This document shows, piece after piece, positions 30,487 to 38,993 of a stretch of 46,032 bases of DNA. The DNA lies in NCBI RefSeq assembly GCF_001275675.1, contig NZ_LITM01000015.1:75721-121752 (forward strand), read 5' to 3'. The DNA is from Lysinibacillus sp. FJAT-14745. Its GTDB lineage: Bacteria > Bacillota > Bacilli > Bacillales_A > Planococcaceae. The position numbers and the translations under genes were made by a program. The number at the start of each line of letters is the position of its first letter. Position 1 is the first letter of the stretch. The notes beneath the pieces were generated by a model. The model ran no database searches, was not told where the DNA came from, and saw only the letters and a list, made by a program, of their open reading frames with translations.

Positions 30487-30634
30487 CCGCATAATTAACC
30501 TCATAGGACGGGGGCAGTTTTCACCATTTTGGTGTTAGTAGTCAATCAGTGGTGACACTGATAATCAGTGGTGACGCTGATTCAAACTGGGATTTAGGCC
30601 TATGTATGCTTTTGCATACATTCGGCCTTTTTTA
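30487..30634 (+). ncRNA. Structured attenuator/riboswitch-like leader of the CadD-family gene
   Basis: A closing stem CAGTTT (30515-30520) with AAACTG (30584-30589) encloses three hairpins: CACC-ATTTT-GGTG (30522-30534), ATCAGTG-GTGA-CACTGAT (30545-30562) and ATCAGTG-GTGA-CGCTGAT (30564-30581). The last two are a near-perfect 19-nt tandem repeat with GNRA (GUGA) loops. A strong terminator follows at 30596-30633. CATAGG at 30502-30507 is complementary to CCTATG in the terminator's 5' arm, so an antiterminator can form. I do not recognise it as a known class; it does not show the yybP-ykoY or NiCo signatures as I know them. Confidence 0.65.
30596..30634 (+). terminator. Leader terminator before the CadD-family gene
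   Basis: AGGCC-TATGTATGC, TTTT loop, GCATACAT-TC-GGCCT, then six T, about 100 bp before the coding start. Confidence 0.9.
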
Positions 30635-30731
30635 TTTGTAATTTAAATACATGGAATTGATAAGAAGGGTGTGGTAATGGATATTAATTTGAATAGGTGA
30701 GTACGAAACAAGAAAAAGGCAGGGAATCAAA

Positions 30732-31373
30732 TTGTTAACAACTATCATTTCATCCATTGTCGCATTTGCTTCTACAAACGTAGATGATATCTTTGTTATG
30801 ATGGCTTTATTTTCACAAATTAGGGCTACTAAAGTTGAGGAAAGAGGAGAAGCAGTTGCACTTGCTTCTGGGAGCATAAACAAACGGCATATTATAATCG
30901 GCCAGTATCTTGGCTTTGGTTCGCTTGTAGCACTAAGCATAATTGGTGCACTAAGCTCATTTCTAATCCCAGTGCCTTGGATTGGGTTATTGGGTCTAGT
31001 TCCAATTTATCTGGGTATAAAGGGGTTATTGAAACTTCGAAATGCTGAGTCAGACAATGATAATAAAAATTTTTCTGCAGCTGGTTCAGTATTCGCAGTA
31101 ACTGCAATTACCTTTGCGAATGGTGGAGATAACATTGCTATTTATATACCGATTTTTGCTGGCCAGTCCCTTAGTGAGAATTTCATAACTTTAATTGTAT
31201 TCTTCGTTATGTTAGCTGTGTGGATTTTCCTAGGTTACAAACTTGTTAAAGTTCCAGTTATAGCAAATGTTTTGGAGAAATACGGAAATGTAGCAGTGCC
31301 AATTGTTTTAATTGGACTTGGAACATTTATCCTTTACCATAGTGGTAGTTTTGGATTGCTTCCACTTAATTGA
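30732..31373 (+). CDS. CadD-family cadmium resistance transporter
   Basis: 213 residues, about five to six membrane helices. The CadD family blocks are present: NVDDIFVMMALF at the N-terminus, LLGLVPIYLGIKGLL (about residues 95-109) and AITFANGGDNIAIYIPIF (about 130-147). Compared with staphylococcal CadD it has about 20 extra residues in the first loop (ATKVEERGEAVALASGSINK). Members give cadmium or other divalent-cation resistance, or move cations of unknown kind. The start is TTG 30732 with AGGGAA upstream. Expression likely depends on the structured leader at 30487-30634. Confidence 0.85.
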   Translation: MLTTIISSIVAFASTNVDDIFVMMALFSQIRATKVEERGEAVALASGSINKRHIIIGQYLGFGSLVALSIIGALSSFLIPVPWIGLLGLVPIYLGIKGLLKLRNAESDNDNKNFSAAGSVFAVTAITFANGGDNIAIYIPIFAGQSLSENFITLIVFFVMLAVWIFLGYKLVKVPVIANVLEKYGNVAVPIVLIGLGTFILYHSGSFGLLPLN

Positions 31374-31376
31374 TAA

Positions 31377-31412
31377 TAAGCACACTCAACTAACGTGTGC
31401 TTTAGTTTAACA
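31377..31412 (+). terminator. CadD-family gene terminator
   Basis: Stem AAGCACAC with GTGTGCTT, then TTAGTTT. Confidence 0.75.
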
Positions 31413-31483
31413 AGAATTAAACAACTTTATTATTCATTTTTTGGTGTTAACACATTTATATGTCGAGAAATCAAGCACCTTTA

Positions 31484-31528
31484 AAGAGCCTTTCTAAAGT
31501 CAAATTGTAGAAAGGCTCTTATATTTTT
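31484..31528. terminator. Intrinsic terminator-like hairpin
   Basis: Perfect 13-bp stem AAGAGCCTTTCTA with TAGAAAGGCTCTT and ATATTTTTAT after it on the plus strand. The stop of the truncated MBL fragment lies in its 3' arm, as if a gene middle had been deleted up to its own terminator. Confidence 0.7.
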
Positions 31529-31620
31529 ATATTGAAATCACACACTAATCCTAATGTTGGTCGTTCTCTATCATCTTGATTGGATAAATAATAAATAGTA
31601 TCACTTAATTTATTTAACAT
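31519..31620 (-). pseudogene. N-terminal fragment of an MBL-fold metallo-hydrolase
   Basis: A strong RBS (AGAGGAG) and ATG 31620 open a frame of 33 codons reading MLNKLSDTIYYLSNQDDRER then PTLGLVCDFNIKI. The DRPTLGLVCGDKYSLVIDSGNS-type start is typical of MBL-fold hydrolases of about 240 residues. Here the protein ends right after the first strand, before any metal ligand. The rest is absent in the window. Confidence 0.65.
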
Positions 31621-32325
31621 GTTATTTCTCCTCTACTTTAAATATTCATTCTATGAAAGAGAGAAAATCTACATGTGTATAAAATAATTTGAGATTTTCT
31701 CATTTTTATTTTTTTACCATCGGACGTGTACCTCCTTTATTAATAAGGAAACGTATACCATATCGCGAATATAATAAACTGTTTTTTATGAAAATTATAA
31801 TAATCTCATTCGTGTATGATCGTTAAATGGATTGAAGAAAAGCAAACCGCTTCGCTTGACGTAACTAATCACAATTGGAGTGGCTTTTTATATATATGAT
31901 TTACAGAAAGGACAGTTTGTACAAGTAAAATGCTTTTGGGGTTTTAGGTATAGGTGGTGGGGAAAAACCATCATCATCTCGGGACTTACCATTATTGACA
32001 TAATAATTTTATTATGTCTACTAATATTCATTATAAATCGCAGGGTATAAATGTATATTTTACCAAACGTGTATATATTTTATTCTGCCGGCTTATATAT
32101 TATTAGAAAGATGTAACTGCTCTCGATTGATTCTGGACAAAATGATAGCGAAACATAACGACATCAATCGCGTCGGAAACATCTTGAAGCCGTGAGAAAG
32201 GGAAGGTCCATTATGTTCAGTACGGATGAAACTGCTACAGAAAACGGTCGTTTGAAACGCTTTTAAATTGCCATGATCAACGGCTTCTTGATAAAGCGTA
32301 TCGACAAAAATGAAGGCAAATAAAC
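31621..32325. other. 700-bp region of decayed coding text, no intact gene
   Basis: At about 31720 (minus) a good RBS (AAGGAGGT) precedes ATG but the frame stops after four codons. At 31883-32050 (plus) an open frame reads YDLQKGQFVQVKCFWGFRY and a hydrophobic helix, with no ATG. At 32100-32320 both strands show broken frames (minus: FIFVDTLYQEAVDHGNLKAF). I cannot name the parents. Confidence 0.4.
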
Positions 32326-32371
32326 AGTAACTCTAAAATATACGACAATCGTTGTTTATTTTAGAGTTACT
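32326..32371. promoter_or_regulatory. 15-bp perfect inverted repeat upstream of the ABC exporter
   Basis: AGTAACTCTAAAATA and TATTTTAGAGTTACT flank a 16-nt loop, ending 36 bp before the ATPase start. It lacks a T-run, so it may be an operator or a leader hairpin rather than a terminator. Confidence 0.55.
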
Positions 32372-32407
32372 TGACGTTGACCAAAACTATATGAAGGGAT
32401 GGAATAA

Positions 32408-33112
32408 ATGAAAAAGTTGATCGAATTTATAAACGTAACGAAAGAATACCAAATAGGAGAAGTCCCTATTAAGGCTCTTAATGGTGTTGATTTTTCCATA
32501 AATGAGGGGGAATTTGTCGTTGTTTTAGGGGCAAGTGGTGCCGGTAAAAGTACGATTTTGAATATACTTGGTGGTATGGATACGGCTACCTCAGGTCAAG
32601 TGTTTGTTGGGAATCAAGAAATAACAAGATTGAACGAAAAAATGTTAACAGACTATCGTGGTGAGAAAGTTGGCTTTGTCTTTCAATTTTATAATTTAAT
32701 TCCGAATTTAAACGCTCTCGAAAATGTTGAATTTGCTACTGAAGTATGTAAAAACCATCTGGAGGCTAAAGACATTTTACATAAAGTCGGATTAACGAAT
32801 CGTATGAAAAATTTCCCTTCTCAGCTCTCTGGAGGAGAACAACAAAGAGTTGCTATAGCTAGAGCGGTTGCGAAAAATCCCTTACTTTTACTTTGTGATG
32901 AACCAACCGGCGCTTTGGATTATGTAACTGGCAAGTCTGTATTAAAGCTTCTGCAAGATTTAAACAGGGAAACGAAGAAATGCGTTGTTTTGGTCACTCA
33001 TAATTCAGCCATTGCTCCTATGGCTGACAAAATTATTAAAGTTAAAAGTGGAATGATAGAAAGCGTTACGATCAATGATGAAAAACAAAGTGTTGAAGGG
33101 ATTGAGTGGTAA
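32408..33112 (+). CDS. ABC transporter ATP-binding protein (MacB/LolD type)
   Basis: 234 residues. Walker [10 protein letters not shown] (about residues 40-48), signature [14 protein letters not shown], Walker [13 protein letters not shown] and switch His in LVTHNSA. The [11 protein letters not shown] form marks the MacB/LolD/BceA-like exporter class paired with FtsX-type permeases. Its permease gene follows with no gap. Substrate unknown; such pairs export peptides or lipids or give resistance to antimicrobial peptides. No two-component system is adjacent. Confidence 0.92.
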   Translation: MKKLIEFINVTKEYQIGEVPIKALNGVDFSINEGEFVVVLGASGAGKSTILNILGGMDTATSGQVFVGNQEITRLNEKMLTDYRGEKVGFVFQFYNLIPNLNALENVEFATEVCKNHLEAKDILHKVGLTNRMKNFPSQLSGGEQQRVAIARAVAKNPLLLLCDEPTGALDYVTGKSVLKLLQDLNRETKKCVVLVTHNSAIAPMADKIIKVKSGMIESVTINDEKQSVEGIEW

Positions 33113-33114
33113 GC

Positions 33115-35439
33115 ATGAAATTGTTTTTAAAATTATTGAGGGACATCAAACAATCTATGGGGCAATTTATAGCCATAGTGATTGTGATCGCAGTAGGTGC
33201 TTTTTTCTATGCAGGGCTAGTAACCTACAGTGATAATCTTAGTGCTTATACGAAGGATTACTTTCAAGAACATCATTTAAGCGATTTAAATGTGTATTAC
33301 AATCAACTTTCTAAAAATGATGTGACACGTTTAAGTAAAATTGAGGGGATCAATAAAATTGAAGGACGTTATACCTTTGATGGTACACAGGCTTTTGAAG
33401 ATTACAAAACCTCATTAAAAATTCATTCAATCCCTGAAACCAATGAAATAAATACGCCTACTATCATTGAAGGGAATATCCCATTAAACAAGGGTGAGAT
33501 TTTATTAGATTCTCACTATGCAAAAGAACATCATTATCGTGTTGGCGATCAATTCACAATCAAGGCGAATGACAGAAGTTTTGATTTTACAATTAGTGGT
33601 TTGGGTGAGAATGTGGAATATGCAAAAAAGAACGATATTCAAGACCATAAAACTTATGGGGTAGCTTATATTGCCGAAGAGACATTACCTGAAATTTTAA
33701 ATGGCCTTTATTATAATGAAGTCATCATTGATGCTAAAAAAGGGTACGATATTGAACAATTAGGCAAATCAATTGAGCTACAATCCAAACAGCTTAGTTA
33801 TTTAGATCAAGTAAGCAAGGAACGGACTTTGAACTATTCTAAAATCAATCAAACGATTTATAATAATAATTTAATGAGTAAGGTTATACCTTTCGTACTC
33901 TTTTTGATTGAAGCGATTATCCTATTTTTGGCCATGTCGAGGACGATCGATTCTCAAAGAAATCAAGTTGGTATTATGAAGGCGTTAGGTGTAAAAAACA
34001 GCAACATTATGTCTCACTATATGGGATATCCTGTACTGGCAGGTATACTAGGTTCGATCATAGGCTGTGTTCTGGCCGCTTTTGTTTTTATCCCTTTAGT
34101 AACAACGTCGTGTGCTAGGGCCTACTCTCTGCCTGACATTAAATTCTCACTCTCTCTATTTTCAATCATTCCTCCGATTATTTTCTCAAGTGCTTTTGGA
34201 GTTCTAGCATGTTACGTAAGTGGTAGAGCTATATTAAAAGAACGTGCAGCTCAGGCTATGCGTCCTAAACCGCCAAAGAAGATGAAAAAACTATTGATAG
34301 AAAGGGTTCCAGGTCTCTGGAGTTCTATTTCCTACAGTTACAAACTCATATTGAGAAATATATTTTTAAATAAACAAAAGGCTTTAGCGAGTTCGATAGG
34401 TGTTGTTGCTAGCACTGTTTTACTGATTACTGCCTTTGGTACTCAAGCATCCTTGCTAAAAGTAGCAGACCAAATTGAAGATGTTTATACCTATGATCTA
34501 AGAGTAGATTATACGATGGGCACAAACTCTAATACGGTAAAACTACCTCCTGAAATTAACAATAGTTATTTGTTATCCACTTTTCCTATTGAATTCATAA
34601 AAGATAATGAAAAAGAAAGTGGTACTCTAGTTGTGACTGAAAAAGAAAACAATCTCATTCATTTCTTTGACGAAAATGACAATAGGATATCTTTAGAAAA
34701 TAACGGCTTACTTGTACCCAAATCTTACGCTGACAAATATCATATTTCAAAAGGGGATAGTATCAACATAAAGTTCACAGCGCCAGAGCTTAAAAACATT
34801 TCTGTAGATATGAAGGTTTTAAATATATCTACACAGTATTCGAATCCATCGTTTTATAGTACACCGGAGTACTTAAAGAGCTTTAACATAGACTACAATC
34901 CTACCTCGCTTTTAGTTCAAGCAAATAGCTCTACAGATCTTATGAGCGTGCGTCACTTTTTTGAACAAGATCGTCATGTAGACACGATTGCAGATAAGAA
35001 CGATTTAAAAAAATCAGCTCAATATATTGTGAAACAAAACAGTTTTGTATTTATCATGTTTATCACTAGTGCCATCATACTGTCCTTTTGCGCCATCTAT
35101 ACGATATCTTCCATCAACATATATGAAAGGAATCGTGAGCTGGCAACACTGAAAGTATTAGGCTATCAAAAAAATAAAATAAACAGACTAATATTTTTGG
35201 AAAACCTCATCCTAACGACATTTGCGGTCATTGTGGCTTTACCGATTAGTGGCTATGTCTATAAAATTATAGTAAAGGCTCTATCAAGTACCCATCAACA
35301 AATCCCCGATTCATTCAATATTTTAATCCTATTCGTTGCTGTCATTCTCGAGTTTTTACTGACGATTGTTTCTAACTTACTTCTTAGAAGACAAGTTACG
35401 AAAATAAATATGATTGAATCGTTAAAAAGTGTGGAATAG
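33115..35439 (+). CDS. ABC transporter permease with two FtsX domains
   Basis: 774 residues. A helix at 12-32 precedes an extracytoplasmic domain (about 35-255). Three helices (about 260-375) form FtsX domain one. A short basic link, a helix (about 425-445), a second extracytoplasmic domain (about 450-640) and three more helices (FtsX domain two) complete it. The layout matches large eight-helix permeases of MacB-like exporters. The start ATG 33115 lies 2 bp after the ATPase stop; a GTG at 33106 is an alternative. It makes an exporter with the ATPase. Confidence 0.88.
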   Translation: MKLFLKLLRDIKQSMGQFIAIVIVIAVGAFFYAGLVTYSDNLSAYTKDYFQEHHLSDLNVYYNQLSKNDVTRLSKIEGINKIEGRYTFDGTQAFEDYKTSLKIHSIPETNEINTPTIIEGNIPLNKGEILLDSHYAKEHHYRVGDQFTIKANDRSFDFTISGLGENVEYAKKNDIQDHKTYGVAYIAEETLPEILNGLYYNEVIIDAKKGYDIEQLGKSIELQSKQLSYLDQVSKERTLNYSKINQTIYNNNLMSKVIPFVLFLIEAIILFLAMSRTIDSQRNQVGIMKALGVKNSNIMSHYMGYPVLAGILGSIIGCVLAAFVFIPLVTTSCARAYSLPDIKFSLSLFSIIPPIIFSSAFGVLACYVSGRAILKERAAQAMRPKPPKKMKKLLIERVPGLWSSISYSYKLILRNIFLNKQKALASSIGVVASTVLLITAFGTQASLLKVADQIEDVYTYDLRVDYTMGTNSNTVKLPPEINNSYLLSTFPIEFIKDNEKESGTLVVTEKENNLIHFFDENDNRISLENNGLLVPKSYADKYHISKGDSINIKFTAPELKNISVDMKVLNISTQYSNPSFYSTPEYLKSFNIDYNPTSLLVQANSSTDLMSVRHFFEQDRHVDTIADKNDLKKSAQYIVKQNSFVFIMFITSAIILSFCAIYTISSINIYERNRELATLKVLGYQKNKINRLIFLENLILTTFAVIVALPISGYVYKIIVKALSSTHQQIPDSFNILILFVAVILEFLLTIVSNLLLRRQVTKINMIESLKSVE

Positions 35440-35444
35440 ATTTA

Positions 35445-35650
35445 AAGGGAAAAACGGAAGAACGATGTTAGAAGATGCCGGGCGTGGATACAGAACCGAT
35501 AATACGCTTGTTATCTCATTTAATGGTGGCGGTATACCTGTATACCATGAAGACACTGGTCAATTACAGGGTATTGAAGCGGTAATTGACAAAGACCGTT
35601 CAGGATTAACAAAACAAAGAGGCATGGACATCACGCTGGACAAAATCTAA
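35445..35650 (+). pseudogene. Carbamate kinase (arcC) remnant
   Basis: The frame reads GRTMLEDAGRGYR, then after an internal loss FNGGGIPVYHEDTGQ and LQGIEAVIDKDRSG, then an unrelated end. These match the MKEDAGRGYRRVVPSP and GGGGIPV...GVEAVIDKD blocks of ArcC, normally about 310 residues. Only two blocks, fused by an internal deletion, remain. It overlaps the end of the permease gene, so nothing independent is expressed. No other arginine deiminase gene is present. Confidence 0.75.
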
Positions 35651-35651
35651 A

Positions 35652-35694
35652 AAGCGCAAGAAATCAATTTTAGAAACGTTGATTTCTTGCGCTT
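35652..35694 (-). terminator. Terminator of the MMPL fragment
   Basis: Perfect 16-bp stem AAGCGCAAGAAATCAA with TTGATTTCTTGCGCTT; on the minus strand it is followed by TTTTTAGATTTT. A third copy of the stem sequence, with one change, lies at 36186-36201. Confidence 0.8.
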
Positions 35695-35706
35695 ATGTGA
35701 TATTTA

Positions 35707-36186
35707 CTATTCTTTAATTTTATCTACTTTATCCACGTGTTTTATACCAATTCGGCGAATACGATTTACAGCGCTTAACAATGCTAGTATGAAAATAGGT
35801 AACATAACAAAGCTAAGTAAGAAAAGACCGAGAATAACAGTCATTGCTACTTCAATAAGTGTAATGATCCCTGAAGGAATCAATGCCGCAAATGTACCGC
35901 CAAGAATGATAGCTGCAGATATAATAACGCCACCGATATGACGTGCAGCATCCACAAACGCTTGCGTAGAATTACTATCCAACTCCCTATAACGCATCAT
36001 TAAGAAGATACTATAGTCTACATCTAGCGCTACAATCATAATGAAACTAAAGAACGGTACATTCCATCCAAGCTCACTTACATGCAATTGTTTAGTACTT
36101 AAAAATTCACTCATTCCAAGTGCTGTAAAGTAGGTTAATACTAGAGATGCTATAATTAAAAACGGTTTCAACAACGATTCTAACAT
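35707..36186 (-). pseudogene. C-terminal fragment of an MMPL/RND-family transporter
   Basis: 159 residues carry the last five helices of an MMPL protein, including WNVPFFSFIMIVALDVDYSI and the AARHIGGVIISAAIILGGTF region. Full-length relatives have about 700-1,050 residues. The ATG at 36186 follows a copy of the terminator stem, not an RBS. So the 5' part was lost at that point and the fragment should be non-functional. Confidence 0.8.
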
Positions 36187-36205
36187 TGATTTCTCGCGCT
36201 TTTTA
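36186..36205 (+). repeat. Third copy of the terminator-stem sequence at the truncation point
   Basis: TTGATTTCTCGCGCTTTTTA is an inverted match, with one base different, to 35648-35667. The two copies therefore flank the MMPL fragment as inverted repeats of about 19 bp. Confidence 0.65.
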
Positions 36206-36239
36206 AGGTTTTAACCAGTTGTGTCCCAGCCCTTTTTTC

Positions 36240-36425
36240 ATTGTACACTCGGCATACGTAGGAACTATAGGGTGGAAGGTTCAGAAGCGAGAAGATAGAA
36301 GTAATGTTTAGCCTATAGCAATGGGTCGGTGGTGAGCGGAATCAGAAGGAAGCTGAAGACAAAGCACAGGCCTGAGGAACACAAATCTCATAGAAGGCTA
36401 AGGATGATTGGGTGAATATCCACTG
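36240..36425 (+). mobile_element. Group II intron fragment (domain I, 5' part)
   Basis: The stretch GGTCGGTGGTGAGCGGAATC, then AGAAGGAAGCTGAAGACAAA, GCACAGGCCTGAGGAACACA and GATTGGGTGAATATCC follows the conserved ribozyme domain I text of bacterial group II introns found in Bacillaceae. No reverse transcriptase gene or domain V is seen nearby, so it is a dead fragment. The identification is from memory of such introns. Confidence 0.5.
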
Positions 36426-36676
36426 TACTTTTTTTAATTTTTCAAGAAAAATGCTAATTTCACGAGTGGAGAACACATGTTCTATCTTAGGTAAATTCGA
36501 GCTAAAGTGGGAAGTCAGTCAGTAAGTTTTATACATGAACATAAAGAGATAGAGCAATTACAAATAAAAAAAGGCAGTTTTCTAAAGGATTGTTGCTATT
36601 CAACTAAGTGCAGGTTTGTTGAAGAAGAATCTTCTGTTCCTGAGTTCTTTATAATAAGTAAAAGCAAAAATCACTA
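36426..36676. other. Spacer before the merR promoter, no gene seen
   Basis: AT-rich, with stop codons in every frame and no clear repeat. Confidence 0.4.
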
Positions 36677-36707
36677 TTGATTCTACCGTTACGTTAGAAA
36701 CTATAAT
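36677..36707 (+). promoter_or_regulatory. MerR-type promoter (19-bp spacer) with palindromic operator
   Basis: TTGATT and TATAAT are 19 bp apart, the long spacer typical of promoters twisted open by MerR proteins. The spacer holds an interrupted palindrome, CTAcCGTtACGtTAG (36683-36697), where a MerR dimer would bind. It drives the merR-family gene at 36738. Confidence 0.8.
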
Positions 36708-36737
36708 GAATGTATTAAAAGAAAAGGAGGATTATAA

Positions 36738-37469
36738 ATGTATCCGATTGGTCAATTTTCAAGAAAAACAGGTGTATCGATCCGTACTCTTCGCTATTAT
36801 GATGAAATGAATTTGTTAAAGCCATCTTACATTTCGGAAACGGGACGTAGATTTTATGAAAATGAAGATATAATTACACTGCAAAAAATTACAGGATTAA
36901 AAACGTTAGGATTTCCGTTAAAAGATATTCAACAGCTAATGGGGCAATCACAATGGGACATAACAGGGTCGCTAGAGTATCAAAAGAGAAAAATGATTAA
37001 TAAATTGGTTGATATTGAAAAGAATATTGAACTACTTGAATACACAATTTCATTAGCCCAATCAAATCAAGTTATCGAACCAGAGATATTTATTGCATTA
37101 ATTCAAAATAATTTACATATGGAATCGCAGCAGAGATGGTTAAAGGGTTATTTACCAAATGAAATTGTAGATGAGATTTATGCTGTATCAAATGACCACA
37201 ACGTCCGTTATGATGCACACTTAATAAACATTATTAATCAACTAAAAATAGCTTATAAGAACCAATTTAAGGATACCGAAGTACATACTATTCTCAAAGA
37301 GCTTTTTTCTCAAGTACCACATGAACTATTTAATCGGTTACTAACAGAAACAAAACTATTGGATATACAGTTGGATAGCATGTTATTTATGTCACCATTT
37401 AGTAAACAAGAAGAAAAATGGTTAATTGAAAAAATAGAGAATATGCTAAAGGATTATAAAACAATATGA
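36738..37469 (+). CDS. MerR-family transcriptional activator
   Basis: 243 residues. N-terminal winged helix (residues 2-70; YPIGQFSRKTGVSIRTLRYY) and a coiled-coil dimer helix (about 78-110). A C-terminal helical domain of about 130 residues follows, of the kind found in multidrug-sensing MerR proteins, with no metal-binding cysteines. RBS AGGAGG. It is first of a two-gene unit with the CPBP protease (4-base overlap) behind a MerR-type promoter, so it probably activates its own operon on ligand binding. Confidence 0.9.
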   Translation: MYPIGQFSRKTGVSIRTLRYYDEMNLLKPSYISETGRRFYENEDIITLQKITGLKTLGFPLKDIQQLMGQSQWDITGSLEYQKRKMINKLVDIEKNIELLEYTISLAQSNQVIEPEIFIALIQNNLHMESQQRWLKGYLPNEIVDEIYAVSNDHNVRYDAHLINIINQLKIAYKNQFKDTEVHTILKELFSQVPHELFNRLLTETKLLDIQLDSMLFMSPFSKQEEKWLIEKIENMLKDYKTI

Positions 37470-38197
37470 ACATAATATTATGGGGATTAATTGGGTTTAC
37501 TCTTTTATATGAACCAATTATAGGTTATTGGTTATATCAAAGATTTAAAATACGTGTTATGACTAATCCAGCAAGCAGGATACACTATTATAAGATTGTT
37601 ATGCTAGGTTTGTGGTTACCAACACTAATTATTTTAATAGTAGTGGCAAATTCTGAACTTACATTAGAAGAACTACGTGTAATAATGCCGAGTATTAACA
37701 CAAAAGCATTAGGACCAATTGTTACATATATTTTCATAGGGGTAGCTCTACTATATAGTATATTGCTTTTATATTACGCGATTGGATATTTTATAAGTGA
37801 TAATGTTAAAAATAAGATGATAGTAATGAAGCAAAAACAAATGAAGCAAATAGCGTTTATTGAATTACTACCTGTTACAAAGAAAGACAAAGTCATTTGG
37901 AATCAAGTGGCATGGACAGCGGGAGTCACAGAAGAAATTATTTATCGTGGATTCCTTATATTTGCATTTAACACACTATTTCCAGAATGGTCAATTTGGT
38001 TCGTTCTATTGTGTACTTCAATAATTTTTGGTCTTGCGCATACATATCAGTGTTTATCTGGTGTCATTCGGACAACCATTTTTGGCTTTGTGTTCGGGAT
38101 GCTTGCAGTCGCATTGAACTCCATTATACCTCTAATACTTCTTCATGTTTTAATTGATTATGTTGGGAAATTAGGCAATGAGAATGAAAAAGATTAA
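37466..38197 (+). CDS. CPBP-family intramembrane metalloprotease
   Basis: 243 residues, about seven membrane helices. The CPBP motifs are present: EEIIYRGF (Glu156, Glu157, Arg161), His192 in GLAHTYQ and a third block with His in ILLHVLIDYVG. Relatives (Rce1/ABI type) cleave within membranes and serve in peptide maturation, self-immunity to bacteriocins or unknown roles. Start overlaps the merR stop (ATGA), so expression is coupled. Confidence 0.9.
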   Translation: MNIILWGLIGFTLLYEPIIGYWLYQRFKIRVMTNPASRIHYYKIVMLGLWLPTLIILIVVANSELTLEELRVIMPSINTKALGPIVTYIFIGVALLYSILLLYYAIGYFISDNVKNKMIVMKQKQMKQIAFIELLPVTKKDKVIWNQVAWTAGVTEEIIYRGFLIFAFNTLFPEWSIWFVLLCTSIIFGLAHTYQCLSGVIRTTIFGFVFGMLAVALNSIIPLILLHVLIDYVGKLGNENEKD

Positions 38198-38281
38198 TAT
38201 TACATATTATTTTTTTCTGAAACAGCCATATCCATTGATGCTCTAGTAGATGGTGAGTGAATCGTTATTAACAAATGTACC

Positions 38282-38485
38282 TTGGTTGACAAGGTTGTTG
38301 TTTTCAAATCATTCGGGGTTGGGGAACACTTCCTTACTGGTGAATTAGAAATTGGAGAGGCATATAATGTAGGTTTTGACCTAGTTGATGCTGATTTATT
38401 TTCTGCAAGTACTGGGAGACCTCACCAAACAAGTATATTTATCGATAAGGAGCTATTATATTTTGAATGTGTTTTGGAAAATTAA
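38282..38485 (+). pseudogene. Unrecognised 67-codon frame, possibly 5'-truncated
   Basis: Reads VDKVVVFKSFGVGEHFLTGE then a beta-rich ending FIDKELLYFECVLEN. The composition is coding-like. No RBS is visible before the TTG and no ATG exists in frame. A short coding-like piece in another frame (AISIDALVDGE, about 38226-38260) lies upstream. It may be the end of a decayed gene. Family not recognised. Confidence 0.35.
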
Positions 38486-38591
38486 GTGTTATTCATAAAT
38501 ACTTATTCAACTTCATCGACAAAGTTATGATAGAAAATTTAAACGACTAAGCATATTAAAAACCAATTTAGAATGAGGATCTATCAAACAT

Positions 38592-38638
38592 AAAAACAGA
38601 GTTGAATCTACACATATTGTAGATTAACTCTGTTTTTA
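38592..38638. terminator. Intrinsic terminator
   Basis: Stem AAAACAGAGTT-AATCTACA with TGTAGATT-AACTCTGTTTT and T-run; serves the frame ending at 38485. Confidence 0.8.
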
Positions 38639-38993
38639 TGTTATATCATCAATATTTTTATAGAAAACAGCCTAAAAGAAACATGGCTATCAGGTGTTGA
38701 ATGGAAAAATTCAGGGAGTATATTTGTTATAATTATTGAAATGGAGGCCCATGCTCACTTTTTTATGAGATGGAAAAGGGGATTAAAAATATTTTATTTT
38801 GACCTCGAAGCATAGTTCAACCGTTTTACTGTAACCGATGCAGTATAGATATTAAACGCCTCCGTTCAATGAAGACATTCTATCCAACTTGTTAAAAACT
38901 ATTGATAAAGCGATACATGGCTATTTCAAATCATAACATGTTATGAAACAACAAGATGAACACTAAAAATGTTTAAAGGAGAGAAAATAAAAA
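38639..38993. other. 355-bp region before the hydrolase pseudogene
   Basis: No gene. Broken coding-like text around 38800-38880. A perfect 16-bp palindrome, TCATAACATGTTATGA (38931-38946), lies 48 bp before the hydrolase start and could be an operator. Confidence 0.45.

Noticed and set aside
30487..30634. Assignment of the CadD leader to the yybP-ykoY manganese riboswitch
   Set aside because: The GGGGAGUAGC and second conserved loop of that class are not present as I know them, so no known class is claimed.
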